Assembly (NCBI GenBank): GCA_036244855.1
Contig: BQKZ01000067.1
Coordinates: 94,424-158,423 of the forward strand
Reading direction: 5' to 3'
DNA: 64,000 nt
Source of the DNA: Temnopleurus reevesii
Lineage: Eukaryota; Echinodermata; Echinoidea; Temnopleuroida; Temnopleuridae
Shown one piece after another: positions 1 to 14,340 of the stretch. The stretch's first letter is position 1. The number at the start of each line of letters is the position of its first letter. The notes beneath the pieces are model-generated. The model was given only the letters and a program-made list of their open reading frames with translations, did no database searches and was not told the DNA's origin. Made by a program: the position numbers and the translations under genes.

Positions 1-3000
1 CAGCTGGGTGCAACGTATAAAACACAGTCGTGTGTATGCATTGGTTGGTGCAAAATTGTACAATTTAGTAAATTAAAATTTTGATTTAATTATCAATCAA
101 TATTTTAGCAGAGTGACCCTTATTGACAAGGAGATGTGTGAATTCCCTATATCGTTTGTGAAATACACACCAATATGAATTATGCCGATGATGTCAAGTA
201 ACAAAAAAATGATTTATATTCTTTGAAATTCCTAAAATATACTCTTAAATCTACACCATGAATTTTCACCTATTGATTTATGATTTTGATGACCCATAAC
301 ATTGACCTTGTGCATTGCGAAATCTTTCGCAAGCCTTTAAACATAGCCGAGGTATAAGGAACGCATCTTATGTATGCCCCCTTGACTCTGTTCCCTTTTC
401 ACAACCCTGTTTAGATCAAGACAAATCAAAGAAGCTGACACCCTTTGCTCTCCTCGCCCGGCTTCCCGGGGAACGTTATCCCACAATACCCATTCCTCAA
501 GGAGACAATTACACCACAACAGAGCTGAAATCTCGTTAAGGAGGCCTCCAAACGCGAACCGTTCCGAAAACACCTCCTCCTCCACTCTCCTCATCATCTC
601 CATTCGCACCTCAATTACCATCCCAAATGTTCCATTCACAAAAAAAACACAAACCCAGATTGAATCACCGTCGACTCCTACAAGAAGAAGAAGCCCTTGT
701 CCTCTTTACCTCATCACCCTCAACGTTCCGCATCCCCGTCTCATCGTCTTACGTTACCGCCATGCGAGCCCGATCAACAGCATTTTGGCGGGAAATTAAA
801 CGCCGCTCTCGGACAGATTTTCGCTCTCCGCCTTCGTCGTCTGGCGCGTAATTACGACATTTTATATCCCGGTGTATACATACAACAATCAAGCTGGAAA
901 GTGCTTGTGTAAAATAGACGAGCACGTGGATGAATTGCGTCCCGCTCACGTTCTTCTTTGGCCAACTGTCGTTTTCTTATCAGTGCCACAAAAGTTGAGT
1001 TTTACCTTCAACAGCTCAAGAAATCCTGAGTAAAAATTAAACAAAACAAATGTTTATCAATGTCTAAGTGTACAAGACGGTGTAGTTTGTGAAATAAAGG
1101 TTTGGGAAGTCGTATAATTCATCAAGAACTAATGTCGAATATAACAGAGTTGTCTTATTTCTTAATTTTGCTTTTTGTTAGACTAAAGAATGGGTACAAT
1201 TACGAAATTCTTTTAATACAAATCGAACAATTCATTGATCATAAAAAGACTAAAATAAAATAGAATTGTGAAATAAAATTGTGAAATAAAATTTCAAAAC
1301 CTTCTTACATTAAACGGTCAATAAAACTTACGGTTTTAAAGAAAAAAGATCTTATTCAAATTGGCAGCACCATTAAAACGTCCTGGCCATCTTTCAAAGA
1401 AGAATTTAGATAAGTCATGGAGTACAGATAAATACAAATATATGCGCAAACTCTGCTATCGGAATTGCATGCCGAAAGGCAGATAGAATGATATCAAACG
1501 TCACAACGTATTATTGAGTCAAACCCAAACCTTAATCAACTTGTTTCGAGGTAATGAAACAGTAATGCCATTGTCGACGGTACAAATTATCATCAAATTT
1601 CCGCGCAATGAATTATCACATTTCCAATTTGGCTTTACCTATCTCTCGCCTCGTCCCACTTTAAATTGGCAGAAATGGATAAACACACATTGTAAATTGT
1701 TTCCACCGGAAAGCATATTGGGTGTTCATATCAATATCTCCCGATGGAAGTGGGTTTGATCTAATGAACAGTTATGGTAATCTGGGGATTAAGTAGGATT
1801 GACCTTCTCTTATTAGGCGCTGGAACGCGTCATTTTACTGATTGGCTAATCACATTTGCTATGGAATTCGATTAATGAATTTGTAGAAAATTCACAGCCA
1901 GTATAGTTACGAGAAAAAAAATTAAAGTATTTGTATTTTAGATTTCAATATTTTTAAAGTTCGTATAATATAGGTTTTAGAATCGTCGTAGGTTAATACC
2001 AGCTGTATTTGAAAAGGGCTGCTCTTTTATTTGACCAAAGTTTGAGATCACCACCGGAAAAAGCAAACCCAAGCAGGTCTGCTTTATGTGGAATCTTAGT
2101 GAGCTACCAAAATATTCCATCTCTGCCATGTTTTACGTATAGGTTAGAAAATTAAGGAATATGATCGACTGCTCTGAAAGAAAGAACAAAAAAAAAAGGG
2201 TTAATTTGGAATCATCAAGGATAGATGAATTTGATGCTAATATATTTGTTAATCATTCAAAACAGTATAGACTTTTTAATCTAACAGTAATAAGAATGAC
2301 ACGTGAAAATATTCATGTACATGTATACCGGTATACACTGTATTTCCCATATCCAATGCACACTCTCCATCCACATCTGGCGTATTTCTTTTCTCTATTC
2401 TCAACCGACACAAAAAGCGCTGTGCGGCAAATTCCTGAAAACAGAAAAATAAAATATTCACATTCTTCTTTCGGCCCATTCAACTTGATATGAAATGTCG
2501 TCCATAATATTGCTGAGTTGTCGAGTTATCCCTTCCATTTTTTCGTCGCCTGAAACGTGTATGGAATTCGTTCATAATAAATTCGAAGGCGAACCGATAT
2601 AAACACGAGATGCATTTTTAGAAATATGATGATGCAAGCCTTATCAATATGCTAATCCCATAGGGACATTTATCTATAAATTGTATATGTTGCCCTACTT
2701 TCATGAAGTCAACAAACGGGGTTGATAAATGGGTTTTGGGGAACAATAGAAGACGAATTTGGAAATAGAAGACAATAATAAACGTTCCAATTTTGTGGTT
2801 TGCGATGAAAAGTGAATTAAATGCAAATATGAAACTTCCAACATATTCTTGTTGAATATTATTTTTTCTTTTATACACGATTTACATTTTAATGTTCTTG
2901 GAAGTGCCCGCATATATTATATAGTTATTTTACACAAAGTGTTAATTTCATGCATAGGGCGCTATTTGAACTACACAAGTTAATGCTATTCTAAGTGTAA

Positions 3001-6000
3001 AATAACCATTTGGGAGCAGTGCATAAGAGCATTTCAGGGAACTTAAAACAACATTTGTTTGTACTTGGGTTAAATACTTACAATTTCACCTCAGGAAATA
3101 GCGAATTATGTCTTGTGAGTAGAGTGGAACATACCATTTATTAGTGTACATTATCTCGGGACTCTCCATGCACGCCATGTTGGTACGCCACAGAAAGCAC
3201 CCAACCTTTCTTGGTCAAAGCAGCTCTGTTTATGTTGCAGCCGTCCGTGTGCCCGCGTATAGAGCTATCGTAAATCAAGACAAGATCCAGACGAAATTCA
3301 TCTTCCTTACCGAACACGATTTAGAAGAAAAACACGATGGCGAGTTGTTAACAATTTTATTTGTTTATCAAACGACGGATGCTGTAATGTATACGCACAG
3401 TTCAGAATTGCCCTTGCCTCAACGACGCCAAATTTGTGGAAAATATATTGAAATGTTTAAACAGAATTTCGCTGGTTCAAGCTAAAACTTTAACCAAAGA
3501 ATACTCGTATTTCCCCCATAGAGGTATGATTCCCTCAAATACTCCACAATATCATCTTATTTCCAACTCTTGTTTAAAGGGCGTGATTCAAGTGATTCAT
3601 AAAACTAATTTTTCAATTAAGATTCTAAACGACAAGTTCAATTACTCGAACTGGCAAATAGTCATTGCCATTTCCAATGTTAATGTAGATGCATTTATTG
3701 TACTCTACAATCTATTTTGCATATTTATAAATAACCTTTGACCTCGTCCTCTAACGTGCCATTACTGAAACAAAACATTCATGACTCACTGGTATAAAAT
3801 ACACGACTCAGAATTAAGAACTACTACAACAATGGTATCCTCAAAGACATAAGCACAAAAACACAAAATGAAAATGCACTCTCCGACCCCCATACGTGAT
3901 CTTAGCATGTTGAAGACAATATGATCTCTAATTTTCTTCAGTTCTTAATTGAAAGGGCTCCCAAATAACTGATAAAAAGTCGGACAAAGACAAGTCATGA
4001 GATACTTTATAGGATGGAGAACTAAGGGAAGATGAGGGAAATCTGGAAAATTGGGCCACGGTATACTACTTTGCTTGCAGCATCGATCGATACACGTGCA
4101 AACGACAAGTGATCGAGTGAAAGGGAAGTGATTTTCTGCTGCGTTGGATGACTACTAAGAGCGATTAATATTTCAGAATGACTTGGAGAATGAGTTGAAT
4201 TGAACTCTAAACGTCTGCATTCACGAGTACATGATCTTCCCATTATTGTGTCTGTATCATTTGCATCATTTGACAATGTCTGGTTATGTGGAGAAATATA
4301 GGACTCCAGTAATGTCGCTTTGTGCCCTGTCTTGTTCACGTTTATTATTTATCAATTTACCGTATCATTTTGCATTTCATGTTCCAATTTGAACGCTATA
4401 TTGATGATATCACGAATGAATTTATAAGAGAATGACTTCTTTCTATATGTTGAGTGATGGAAATAAGTATCGAATTGTATCTAACTATTTTACTTTTCCA
4501 TAGGTATAATGATCACACGAATCTACATAATTGCAATGACTTTATGGGTAGTCATGACATCAGATTTTCTTTACCATTTCAAACCTTAAACTTTAATAAC
4601 TTTAAACATGATCACTGGTTATCTATATTCATAGACTCGACGGGCTGTAGTCAATCGCCGCAATAATGATTCTCACGTGAAAATGTACTTTCTAGTCATT
4701 TTGCAATATCTTATACTTCTGCGCAATTTTTGCTTGAGACTAAATATCTTTGCAATATGAACAAAAATAATTTCCATTTAACAAGATGATGTTTGCACAA
4801 AATTATGATGTTCTAATTCATTATAGAGCAGTCTGATTCCATGTCTGTAGAAAACCACCCCACCGTCCTACGGTGTCCTCCAAAAGACCTTTTTACATCT
4901 GATTATATAGATGCTCCCATTTGTAACATACATCACGGAAAGAAAGAAAGGCCATCATTCCAATTTAGTTTACCTCTATGTCTACACTGTCAAAACAATG
5001 CCAGATTACACATCATACCTAAGCTAGCTTGGACTAGCGGCGTATGCAACCTGAGCAGAAGACAAGGGAGGACAATGAAGAAGTAAAAAATGGCAGCGAC
5101 CGCCATTTGTCAAGCCGTTGACAGCGGGGCTTTGCCGGGAATCATCCGCCATTTCATCGAACTCATTTTATGTACTATCCGGGGAGATGTGTATTCCCGC
5201 GTGGTTACCACGCACTGGATTCCGTGTACTGTTTCTCGACACGGAGCATGAATTTTTATTCTCTTGAAAACACTACAAATTTGAATAGAATTCTATGCTA
5301 AAGCAGTCTTAAGATATGAAATTTCAAATGGGAATACATGGTCATTGAATCAAAATGATACACCAGTAATTTAAACGAAGTAAGTGCATCCCTTTTTCAT
5401 AGGCCTAAGAGTAGGCTATTATAGGGTCTTGAACTTTCGTGAACAGGACATTGTGCCTGTGCCGATATGTTTTCAAAAATTCAATTTTCTTTTAGTTATT
5501 CTTTGAAAGTGTAGAATTTATTTGAGATAATAAAGTTAGAATGCTTTTTAAGTGCATGGTAAACTAACCTAAATTGGGTATTAATGAACTAAGTTTTTAT
5601 ACATAATTATGATGTCGAGCTAAATGCATAGATAAAAAAATGTTTCACCGTGCTAAAAATAAATGTCGATTTTCTACGTAACTTCACGATAAAATTTTGG
5701 AATGGTACACAAAATGTCTTATAGAAGACCACTGTTTTCTATATATCCCATTGTATATGCTATAGATCAATTCGATACATTGTCAATTTTCCGGTAGCAG
5801 TGCATGTGCTAATACCCTTCTTCTTATAAAGACCTTAAAAGAGTGGGAGGGGAAATTCGATTCCCCTTTCTCTCGCTCGAGCTTCGCAACGGAAATATAA
5901 ATGGCTTTCTAATAGCGCACGAACACTCGAAGCCGGGATAGACAGGAGAGATATAGAATAGAGAAAGGGGCGAGTGAAAGAGAGGGGGGAAACCGTGTGT

Positions 6001-6820
6001 TTTTAGGCGCTCTGTATAATCAGCCTCTACAAACATTTACTTAAGACGAAGAACCCAAGATTAGCAGTGTGTGTACATGCAACCAGGGAACGTCTTGGGG
6101 TAAGGGTACACAGTGTCCCATTAAAATGACAGATACCTTATGGCGATATGCATGTATAATTGTATAAGTTCCATAGTGACTCAGCTCCAAATCGACACTC
6201 AACATGGTAAACGATCCCAATATTCCTCAATTTGATGCTTTTCTGCATCTCCTTTTTCATTTTGTTTTATTGAATGCTTAGCATGTGAAGGTGTGATACC
6301 TTTGATATGATTCCAGCAGTTGTACATTTGATGCAATTGGCCTGTAATTCCTCTCAATAAATTTATGCTATTTGGATTATCTTATCTGTTTGTGAACAGT
6401 GTATGCGATCTTATTTATTGATAGAATAGACAGAACATTTTGCACACCATATGAGACTACAGATTTAAAATCAACAAAATAAAGGGGAAAAAAAGAACGT
6501 TTGTCGTCTCAAAGAAGATTTGAATACACGATTTAAAGAAGCAAATGCATGTGAGTTTATTATCATTTTGGAAGATCTGATAGTCAGTCTGATATCACAT
6601 TTTCCTCGATATCGTGTAGCGATTTCAGCTCGTCATCTCTGCAAACGCAACTGAATCAAGCAAATAGTTTACTCAGGCTGTCTGTGGGCAAACGGAGTGC
6701 GCACGACCAGAATAAGCAGTCGATCTCATTTGGTCGCTAAATTCAGCCTCTATTTTTCCCGCGTTTGCCGATTATTGAGCGGATTGAATCTCACATTACC
6801 GTCTGCAGATGAATAGAAAA

Positions 6821-6836
6821 GAGAGAGAGAGAGAGA
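6821..6836. repeat. (GA)n microsatellite
   Basis: Short purine dinucleotide run inside a longer A/G-rich stretch (about 6815-6910). No other content seen. Confidence 0.8.
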
Positions 6837-8000
6837 AAAAAGGAGTAGAATTAGAATTGAATATGAGAACGAAGGAAAAAAAGTAAAGTAAAGAAGAAAG
6901 TAAGATGGAAAAACAAGATATACCCAATAAGTGATTATGAATGAGGGGAGCAATTGTTTAGTGAATCTAAGGTAGATGTAGAATTATTGATATCCATAGC
7001 TTGCGTGAAAGTAGGCCCTAAGCTCCGACGTGTCTGTAAAGACGTTGACATTAATTTTAGGAACGTTTGTGATGGCGTGAAATACATAATTCGGCATAAT
7101 TTGATGATCAATCATTCAAAGAAAGATGTTATGACCACCCAAAGATTTGCAAATTATAATAAAGACATATTTCAAATAACTAACTCTGATTGATTTCCAC
7201 GTTCTACCGGGAAAATGGAAGAAAATTGAGAGTAGATGAAAAAAAGGATAGAGGGATGCGGGCAAAAGTGTTGAAGAAGGAAAAACTACCAGACGAACAA
7301 TAGAAATGTGTACCGTGCGTTGTCTGGAAAAGAGAGGGGTAAAAGAGACAACAGGAGAGAGTGAGAGAAGGAGAGAGGGGAGTTGCAAGTGTTTAAAACC
7401 TGTTAATGCATCCATTTGCATGCATCTCGCTGGGCGCTTTTAGTATTTCTTGCCCCAGTACGTTTATCGATTAACAAGAAAGCCCGACTGTCACCCCCGT
7501 GTTATGGGTCATTACCAAACCCAACGAGATGGGCTGGCCATAATAGAACGTCCACATTCCCGTCACACTTTCTCTGAATCTCTAAAGTGCGACCTTTTTG
7601 GTGTAGTATTTAGCTTCATGAACACATAAAGGTTTTGTTTGGAGAATATGATACCAACCATACACAATCATGCGAATAATGGACGCGTACTTAAGTGAGA
7701 ACCTTGTAGAAAAGAAGTTTTTTTTTTTTAGAATTCTAAGAATTGTCTTCATGAACACCAAATTATTCTCTCACATGAACATGTAAGACCCTTACGCAAC
7801 TAATGATGCACGCATACGCCAATATTACGTAGGCCTAATAATGTGCCCACACTTATTCCCACAGTTATCAAATCATATTTGTTGCAAATCTCAAATTGTG
7901 TGATTTAGCAGGCATTTAACGAAGACATTTCAATAGTTAAGCATTACAAATACGAACATTTTTTTTTAAACTATGTGCAATGTGCGATCCTTGTTGAGTC

Positions 8001-8123
8001 CTGGGCCCCGTAACATAAAGCTTTGCAATCGATCGTACGATTGATATCAATCGCAAGTCTATGGGAAATCATGTACAAAAGTTTGTGATTGATTGCAAAC
8101 TTGCTTTATGTTACAGGCCCCAG
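8001..8123. mobile_element. Short foldback element, GTAACATAAAG-type ends
   Basis: The left end (CTGGGCCCCGTAACATAAAG) and the right end (CTTTATGTTACAGGCCCCAG) are near-perfect inverted repeats. The inner arms also pair: a TTGCAATCGATCG-like left arm against TGTGATTGATTGCAA on the right. There is no coding capacity, so it is a MITE-like non-autonomous element. A relative with the same GGCCTGTAAC/CTACAGGCCC ends is at 16673-16799, and a lone end (GTTACAGGCCC) occurs near 38656. Confidence 0.7.
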
Positions 8124-8668
8124 GAAATCCCATATGAAATTCCAAGACCTGCAACAAATGATACGAGCTTGAATATCTCTGTTCGTAACATCAAACTTGC
8201 ACGGAATCATCACTTTAAATTCTGTACAACGGGAAAGCGCCTATTTAGCTGCCTAGATGCTAAGGCTTGAATTGCCATCCAGTGACCGGGTAATGATATC
8301 GGAAGCGCTTTGACCAGTCAAAACTGACCGAAAAGGCGCTATATAAATCCGCAATATTATTATATTATATATATATAAAGTTGCGATGTACCGATGCCAC
8401 TTCGGTCTTACCATGACATGACAAAGTCGAACCATGAACCATGAGCCTTAACATTCGAACTATAAAGGCAGTGAGGACGACCATTATTGACCCCCTTTTT
8501 GGGTCTTCATGTGTCACATTATCCATCAAGCGTTAACAAGGATGCATGCAGGGGTAGGGGGTATCCTGTATCATTCTGTGCCCGTAGTGGCTAGACAAGG
8601 ATGCAGAGTGTCCCGGGGTGGGTCATATAGGAGCATTGGTGCATTGGTCTTCGGGATGAAGGAAGAGA

Positions 8669-8735
8669 GATAGATAGAGAGAGAGAGATAGACAGAGAGA
8701 GCGAGGGTAGAGGGAAAGAAAGAGAGAGAGGAGAC
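8669..8735. repeat. GA/GATA-rich simple repeat
   Basis: Interrupted AG and GATA repeats. They generate spurious minus-strand Ser/Leu-rich open frames. Confidence 0.75.
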
Positions 8736-9000
8736 ACTGTAAGGAGAATAGGTAAAAGGTTTTGACCAAGCAAAGAACTCCCTTTCAAGCATTCACCATT
8801 GATGCATACAAAATACATTTTCTTCCCTTTTCATTTTACAGAAAAAATATCAAACATCTGTCGCACCTGTTCAGTGAATAAGCAAGGAAGCTATGTTCTT
8901 TTGTGTTCGAGAAGATATTGTGGAGGCTTAACTGCATGGGATGATTCCATTGTCCAATTCCGTTGTCCCTTCTGCTCAAAGGAAGGAGTATGTTAGGAGT

Positions 9001-9240
9001 GATAGAGGATAGACGGATGGAGAGAGATTGTCCTTGGACGTGGGCCATTTTGAGCGTATAAGTTGAGAAGGAAGGAGCTGATGAAAAGAAAGTACATCGG
9101 GAGGGGGAGGTTGATGGACTGATAGAAGGATGATGAAGAGGTTGTCTTCGGACGTGGTCATTTTGAAAGAAGGAGAGTGAAAGAAGTGTACAAGGAGGGG
9201 AAATGATGGATAGATAAATTGTACTTTAACACGGGTTATC
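9001..9240. repeat. Degenerate direct repeat, about 114-bp period
   Basis: A block near 9023 (AGATTGTCCTTGGACGTGGG, then CCATTTTGA) recurs near 9137 (AGGTTGTCTTCGGACGTGG, then TCATTTTGA). Surrounding GGA/GAT-rich sequence is also shared. It appears to be an old local tandem duplication with no coding meaning. Confidence 0.5.
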
Positions 9241-9528
9241 AAGCACGTTGCAGCCAAGAGGGATGGACAGAGACATTAGCTGAGAAATATAGTGGGGACT
9301 CTCGCAGAAATCTTTTGAGAGGAAACATAGATTTAAAAAAGGGAATAAGGACATGCAGTGGGACACTAAAGAATGAGACGTTAGCTGGATGGAATATTCT
9401 TTAAAATTAGTCATTTTGGCTGAAGCTATATATAACAGCTAAAATCTTCGGGAAATTAAACATTGTGAGAGAAATATCTTTAATCATGGAGTAGTTTATG
9501 GCAGTGGCTACGAGAAGATGATGTGTGA

Positions 9529-9541
9529 CCCCCCCCCCCCC
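9529..9541. repeat. Poly-C tract (13 C)
   Basis: Uninterrupted homopolymer. Similar tracts of 10-18 C or G recur through the window, for example 10600-10611, 40872-40887, 56247-56261, 56457-56473 and 61237-61254. Confidence 0.85.
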
Positions 9542-11610
9542 TCTCCACACTTACACACATTCAATTCAAATGGTACATGTGCATTTCTGAATGAATAAGA
9601 GTTAAGAAAGAACAAGATTTTTATGATCTGTAAATGTAATAAATATAGACTGATTTGGTAAATGATCGATAATGATATAATTTCTGTCGTATGTTATCTT
9701 ATCCTATGACGTCATTTCATTCATAGTTTGTTTAAAGGACTCACACAAGCTGATCACTTTATGGCGGACATCACACTCGCTATCGACCTATGCATAGGAG
9801 CGCTATTGCCTCACCGCCTCTCCTCCGTCCAATACCGGAGCACTGCGAGGCACTTGAAAACACACACCGTAGAATGCCCCGAAGGCTACATGTGTACTCG
9901 GCTTTGTCTTTCGCTCCGAAAACATCAATACGAATCTCCTCGGAGTGATGAATCCCGAACAAACCGAGCGGCGATCCGATTACAGCCATTCCTTAACCAA
10001 CCCTTACACCCCGTCCCCTTCTTCTTTCAAGAGAAGCTGCCCCGAGTTTAGGAAAATATTTGAGCAAGATGAGCCGCGAAAGCAATCCTAAAAGTTTTTA
10101 ATATCCCCGGTTGGGTGTGGGTTGTCTGTCAGGAAACTCGAGTGGGGGAAGCGAGAAAGCCTATTCGATACTGCTGCTGCATTGCCCGTGGAGGGGAGAA
10201 TTTGGAGTGGGGCAGATAGCGAGAGGGTGAGAGATGGAGGTGAATGAGAGTTGGAAGTTAGCAGACGACATCACGTTCGCTTTCCCCCTCTCTTTTCCCG
10301 CGCTTATTATACACGCCATGAGATCATGACATTACAAGTACGTCTCCGAGCTAAAAATGACACATACATGCAAATTTTCTGTCGATAAGCATATTCATTT
10401 CAAAGACTAACAAAGGAAGTAAAGAATATGGTGGTAGATGGTTAGGAATTTATTGGAATATCTCAAGAGTTTTGACGTCCGATCGATTTTCGTTCAAAAT
10501 GAAGCCGAAAGAAATATATTCGGCGACCACTTTCTTTCAAACGACGATGACACGCATTGCCCTCTACCAACAGTCTAGCAACAAAATAAAAAGAAAGGAG
10601 GGGGGGGGGGGAAGGAAAAAAATATGATGATGAAAACGCACTCACCCATCCACATACAAAAGGTATGGAAATTGGCAAGGAACCTAATTTGTGTAATTGG
10701 ATCTGCATTTAGGCGGAGACAAACCCAATCAATGGGCTGCGCCATGCAAGCAAGGAACCGTGCGTTTAATCTCCTACAACCAGCAAGCTTGACCGAAAAC
10801 ACACGCTCAATTTGAATGAATTGTGACATGAGAAATTAACAAGACACTGCGATGGCAAAAAGAACTGGCCGAAATTACTCAATCGTCTTTTCTTTTTGAA
10901 GGCTTAATTTTGAAATACATGTATTATGAGAAGAAAAAGGGGAGATTCTTTTACCTGGAGGCGTAGGAAATCCCTTGGTATGTTCTTTTGTCGTGTTACT
11001 TATGTGATTATACCCATGATGGAGACGTTTCTGGATAGTCGTTGATGAAGAAGGGAGAAGAATGAACTTCCGCTTATATACACACCAGTTTCCTTTCCCT
11101 GGGAGACGCTGGATGCATTGTATGGAGAAGGGAAAATAAAAATTAAAAAAAGAACCTCGGCGTTTTTCATATCTATCGTCTTGTTCCGTTGGAGAAACGT
11201 TTACAAATCCCGAGGCGAGACCTGCTATTATACGTACTCGTATAGAATCGCTGGAGCTGCTATTCAAAAGACACAACTAGCTGTCACTTTTCTCCTTTTC
11301 ATACCTTTTTCTCCATTTTCTTCTAGCTTTTCAACCTTTCTTATCTTTTGGTGGTAGTCATACACTCATTGGTAATCTTGCTGTCAATTTAAGACTATGC
11401 TTTTGTAAGAGAGTAAGCCATTACCGTCTTGTATGTTGCTCACGATGGCGTCATTTCTGTGGTTCTAAGCCGCGTGAATACCTAAAGTAAAAATGAATGC
11501 AGAAGTGGTTATATTTATTTGTAGCTTCATAAGTTTACATTCCCTACCCATTCTAAAATCTAGAGCACCTGTTGGGAAGACAGATAGTTGTTTGATCTTA
11601 ATCTTTAGTA

Positions 11611-11684
11611 TGTCCTAGCCGGGGATTTGACCCCCAACCTCCCGGACACTAGGCATTTGCTGTAATCACTAGACCGAACATGCC
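11611..11684 (-). repeat. tRNA-derived SINE head or tRNA-like relic
   Basis: Read on the minus strand, the segment has an A-box-like GGTCTAGTGATTACAGC near its start and a B-box-like GGGGTCAAATCCCCGG about 40 bases later, the layout of a tRNA gene. I could not build a convincing full acceptor stem, so a tRNA-derived SINE or tRNA relic is more likely than a functional tRNA. A similar A-box phrase (GTCTAGTGGTTATGAC) occurs in the minus-strand element at 60704-60775. Confidence 0.5.
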
Positions 11685-11689
11685 CAGAA

Positions 11690-11932
11690 CTACGTCTTTA
11701 CATTGCAAGAAGGTCGTGCTACGTTTTGTTACGTTTTGTAACGTTGAAATTCCTTCCCAATATGCCTTCATAGGTCAAACTATGTCCTATCTACTGCTGA
11801 TGTGGAACTACCGGATGATCTCACTACGTTTCACTACCTTCTTATACGTATGCATTCGTTCCAATACGTCTCCATACGTCTTCATACGTCATATTACGTC
11901 TTATCTACTGCTGATGTGGAACTACCAGATGA
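11690..11932. repeat. Two-copy direct repeat, 114-bp period
   Basis: Segments of about 30 bp at 11786-11818 and 11901-11932 are nearly identical (core CTACTGCTGATGTGGAACTA). The sequence before each is rich in TACGTC/TACGTT words. This is a local tandem duplication creating a spurious 104-codon frame. Confidence 0.7.
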
Positions 11933-12910
11933 GTGCATTTTTCTTTAGCATCATGGCCTGGGACCTAGTTCTGATTATGAATAGTTTCGAATGACCTTCC
12001 TCATCGTTAATGGCCTATCTTTGTCGTTCTGTCTGGAGTTTATGTCAGGCATTGAACTTTGCCAAGAATGACCATTGCAGATCCATCGTTTATAACTTAA
12101 TAATCATCTTATCGTTTATGTCGCTTTTCTGATTATTCAACTATACATTACGATGAAATTATCTTTGTTCCTTCGTCTAGAGCCTAAGGGGTTCGGAGCA
12201 TGTTTCATAAAGAGATTAATTGGAGGTTTCTGATTAAAGATTTGACAATCTTGACTCTGACTGTCAAAGTTCACAGACAGGACTTATTGATGGAACACTT
12301 TCTGACCTTTGGTCAACTTTGGAAGTGAACGAAGCATCATAAAACGCCAATCCATCTCTCCATTTTCCTTTCATATTCCCCAAACATCACAACGTCCATA
12401 AAACATCATTATGACAATCAGCCATGTTACGTTATGGCGTCCAAAAAGACATGCCCATGCCTTACTCACCCCGCCCGCAATTAGCCGATGATTAGCAAAA
12501 CGTAAACTTTCCTAGAAGAACCAAAGCCGGTAAGGAAACAACCCAAAGAAAGGAAAGTCACAGGAGAATGGAGTCAAGACACGACCCATCCATCTCAATT
12601 CATGATCATTCGGCTTCCATTTTCATCAAGATGCGTCTGTCTCCATCTTCCATTAGTGCCCGGTCTCATTGCCATCATCTTAATTCCCCATCCCCTTCCC
12701 ATCCCTTCCTCCCCATCTCCATCTTCATCCATACCCTAATGCCGTGTTGAATCCGAGGTCTAATCAGCCTTGGCCTGCGTTACGCTCCAACACCATGCTC
12801 CCCTTATTCTACCTCTTATACATCTGTCCATCTTAACCTTAACCCCACTCTGTATACATGGTATACAGCACCGCGCGGAATAAAAGAAGAATAAGGAGAG
12901 ACATACGCAG

Positions 12911-13137
12911 TAAAGCCGACTCACATCTTTGCGTTTTTAACCTGCGTTAGCCCTGCGAATTTGGAAATTAACAATGCTCCGTGGACACACATGGACGCAG
13001 GCCATACGGTGAACAGCGCAAACTAAACGACAGTCCATCGTCTGATCCGCGTATGCTGTGCGTCTACGGAGCGCTTTTAAATTCCAAAAACGCTGGGCCG
13101 ACGTAGGCTAAAAACACAAAGGTGTGAGTCGGCCTTT
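12911..13137. mobile_element. Long-palindrome foldback element, family FB1, copy A
   Basis: The left arm starts AAAGCCGACTCACATC followed by TTTGCG. The right arm ends with the complementary GGTGTGAGTCGGCCTTT. Inner complementary words include the AGCGTTTTT/AAAAACGCT type, TGGAAATTAA/TTAAATTCCA and CATACGGTG/CGTATGCTG. Nearly the whole element can fold on itself. No open frame or transposase is present, so it is non-autonomous. Confidence 0.85.
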
Positions 13138-14340
13138 CGATGGGTTACGTGAAAGACAGTCACTGTCACTCACATTTGTGATTGTGTATGTTTGATCGAT
13201 CCGCAGAAATCTTACACAGGCCAATTTTGGGAATAATTACATGTAGCGCGATCAATCAGGGAGAAGAGCGGTATCTTGAATCATAGATCGTTTGCATTTT
13301 CCATTCACAATCTTCTTCATTATTTTCTCCCTGTTATCATCTTCCTTTGTGGCGGTGTTCTATTCAGGAGGAAAGATCATAGACTCCTCCTCAAGTTTTG
13401 TCCTTGTGACTACGTATAAGAATATATAACCATATTCAAACACGTTATTATCACTCTGTGATTGTCGTTTTCTAAGCATTTCTTTGCGATCTATCTATTG
13501 CGAGGACGAGGCGTCTAGAACCACTCAAATTTCTTTAGATAAAAGTCATGATGATAGCTTCAAAATCATACCTCAATCATAGAACCTTGCTACATACGAC
13601 ATAAGGATTTGATTAAAGTGAAATTATGCAGGACGATCAAAAGTCAGTTTCATATGGCGATACAGGTATCTATCTAGCACCTATTGCATTTGATATTTCA
13701 GAACATTAACTACATCTTAGAGGGGGAAAATTGTCAATTAGTATAAAGGTCCATAGTATTGTCTTATCTGAAGACACCTCCAGCAACAAACGCGCCTCAT
13801 CACTCGTGTCTGTGTTTCATAGTACGGGGGTCATGGTTAATCACGAGAAACTTCTTTGAAAGGAACCCAGACAACAACACCTCTGCTACTTCTACCATCT
13901 CCATCTTGTTGATTTATTTATTATATAAAGGAAGTGCATTTAGCGCCACATATCAGCGAGAATACATCAGTATTTCAGCATCCGAGGGAAGAACTGTCAT
14001 TTACCTCGGCTGCCAAACTGGGGTATCTGCATGTAGCTGTAATAGGGTTCCCAGTCAGATTCGTCTAGTCCTAATATTTGGCTCTTGAGGAAATATCTAT
14101 TTTAGGTCTGTAATAGTAGACTATCTCCAGTTAGGGGTGCAGGGAAGAGGTCAGGTGAGAAGAATGGACTTCAACTTGCCCCAAGGGGCTGGCTCACACT
14201 AGCCCCTGAGGCGTTGCTTACCTGCCCATAGTGTCAAACCACCTGAGAGATTTGTGTTCAAGACAACCTGACGACATATAGTTCACCCATTTTATCCCTT
14301 GTGCACCCTCTCTCCATATGTCACTCGCTCTCTCGTTTAC

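Noticed and set aside
3144..3485. 113-codon + frame in a slightly GC-richer unique stretch
   Set aside because: Initially protein-like, but there is no family match and no acceptor or donor pair consistent with an exon. Left as unique non-coding DNA.
10875..11276. 133-codon minus-strand frame
   Set aside because: Composition looks random, there is no recognisable motif, and it overlaps presumed islet intron without splice signals.
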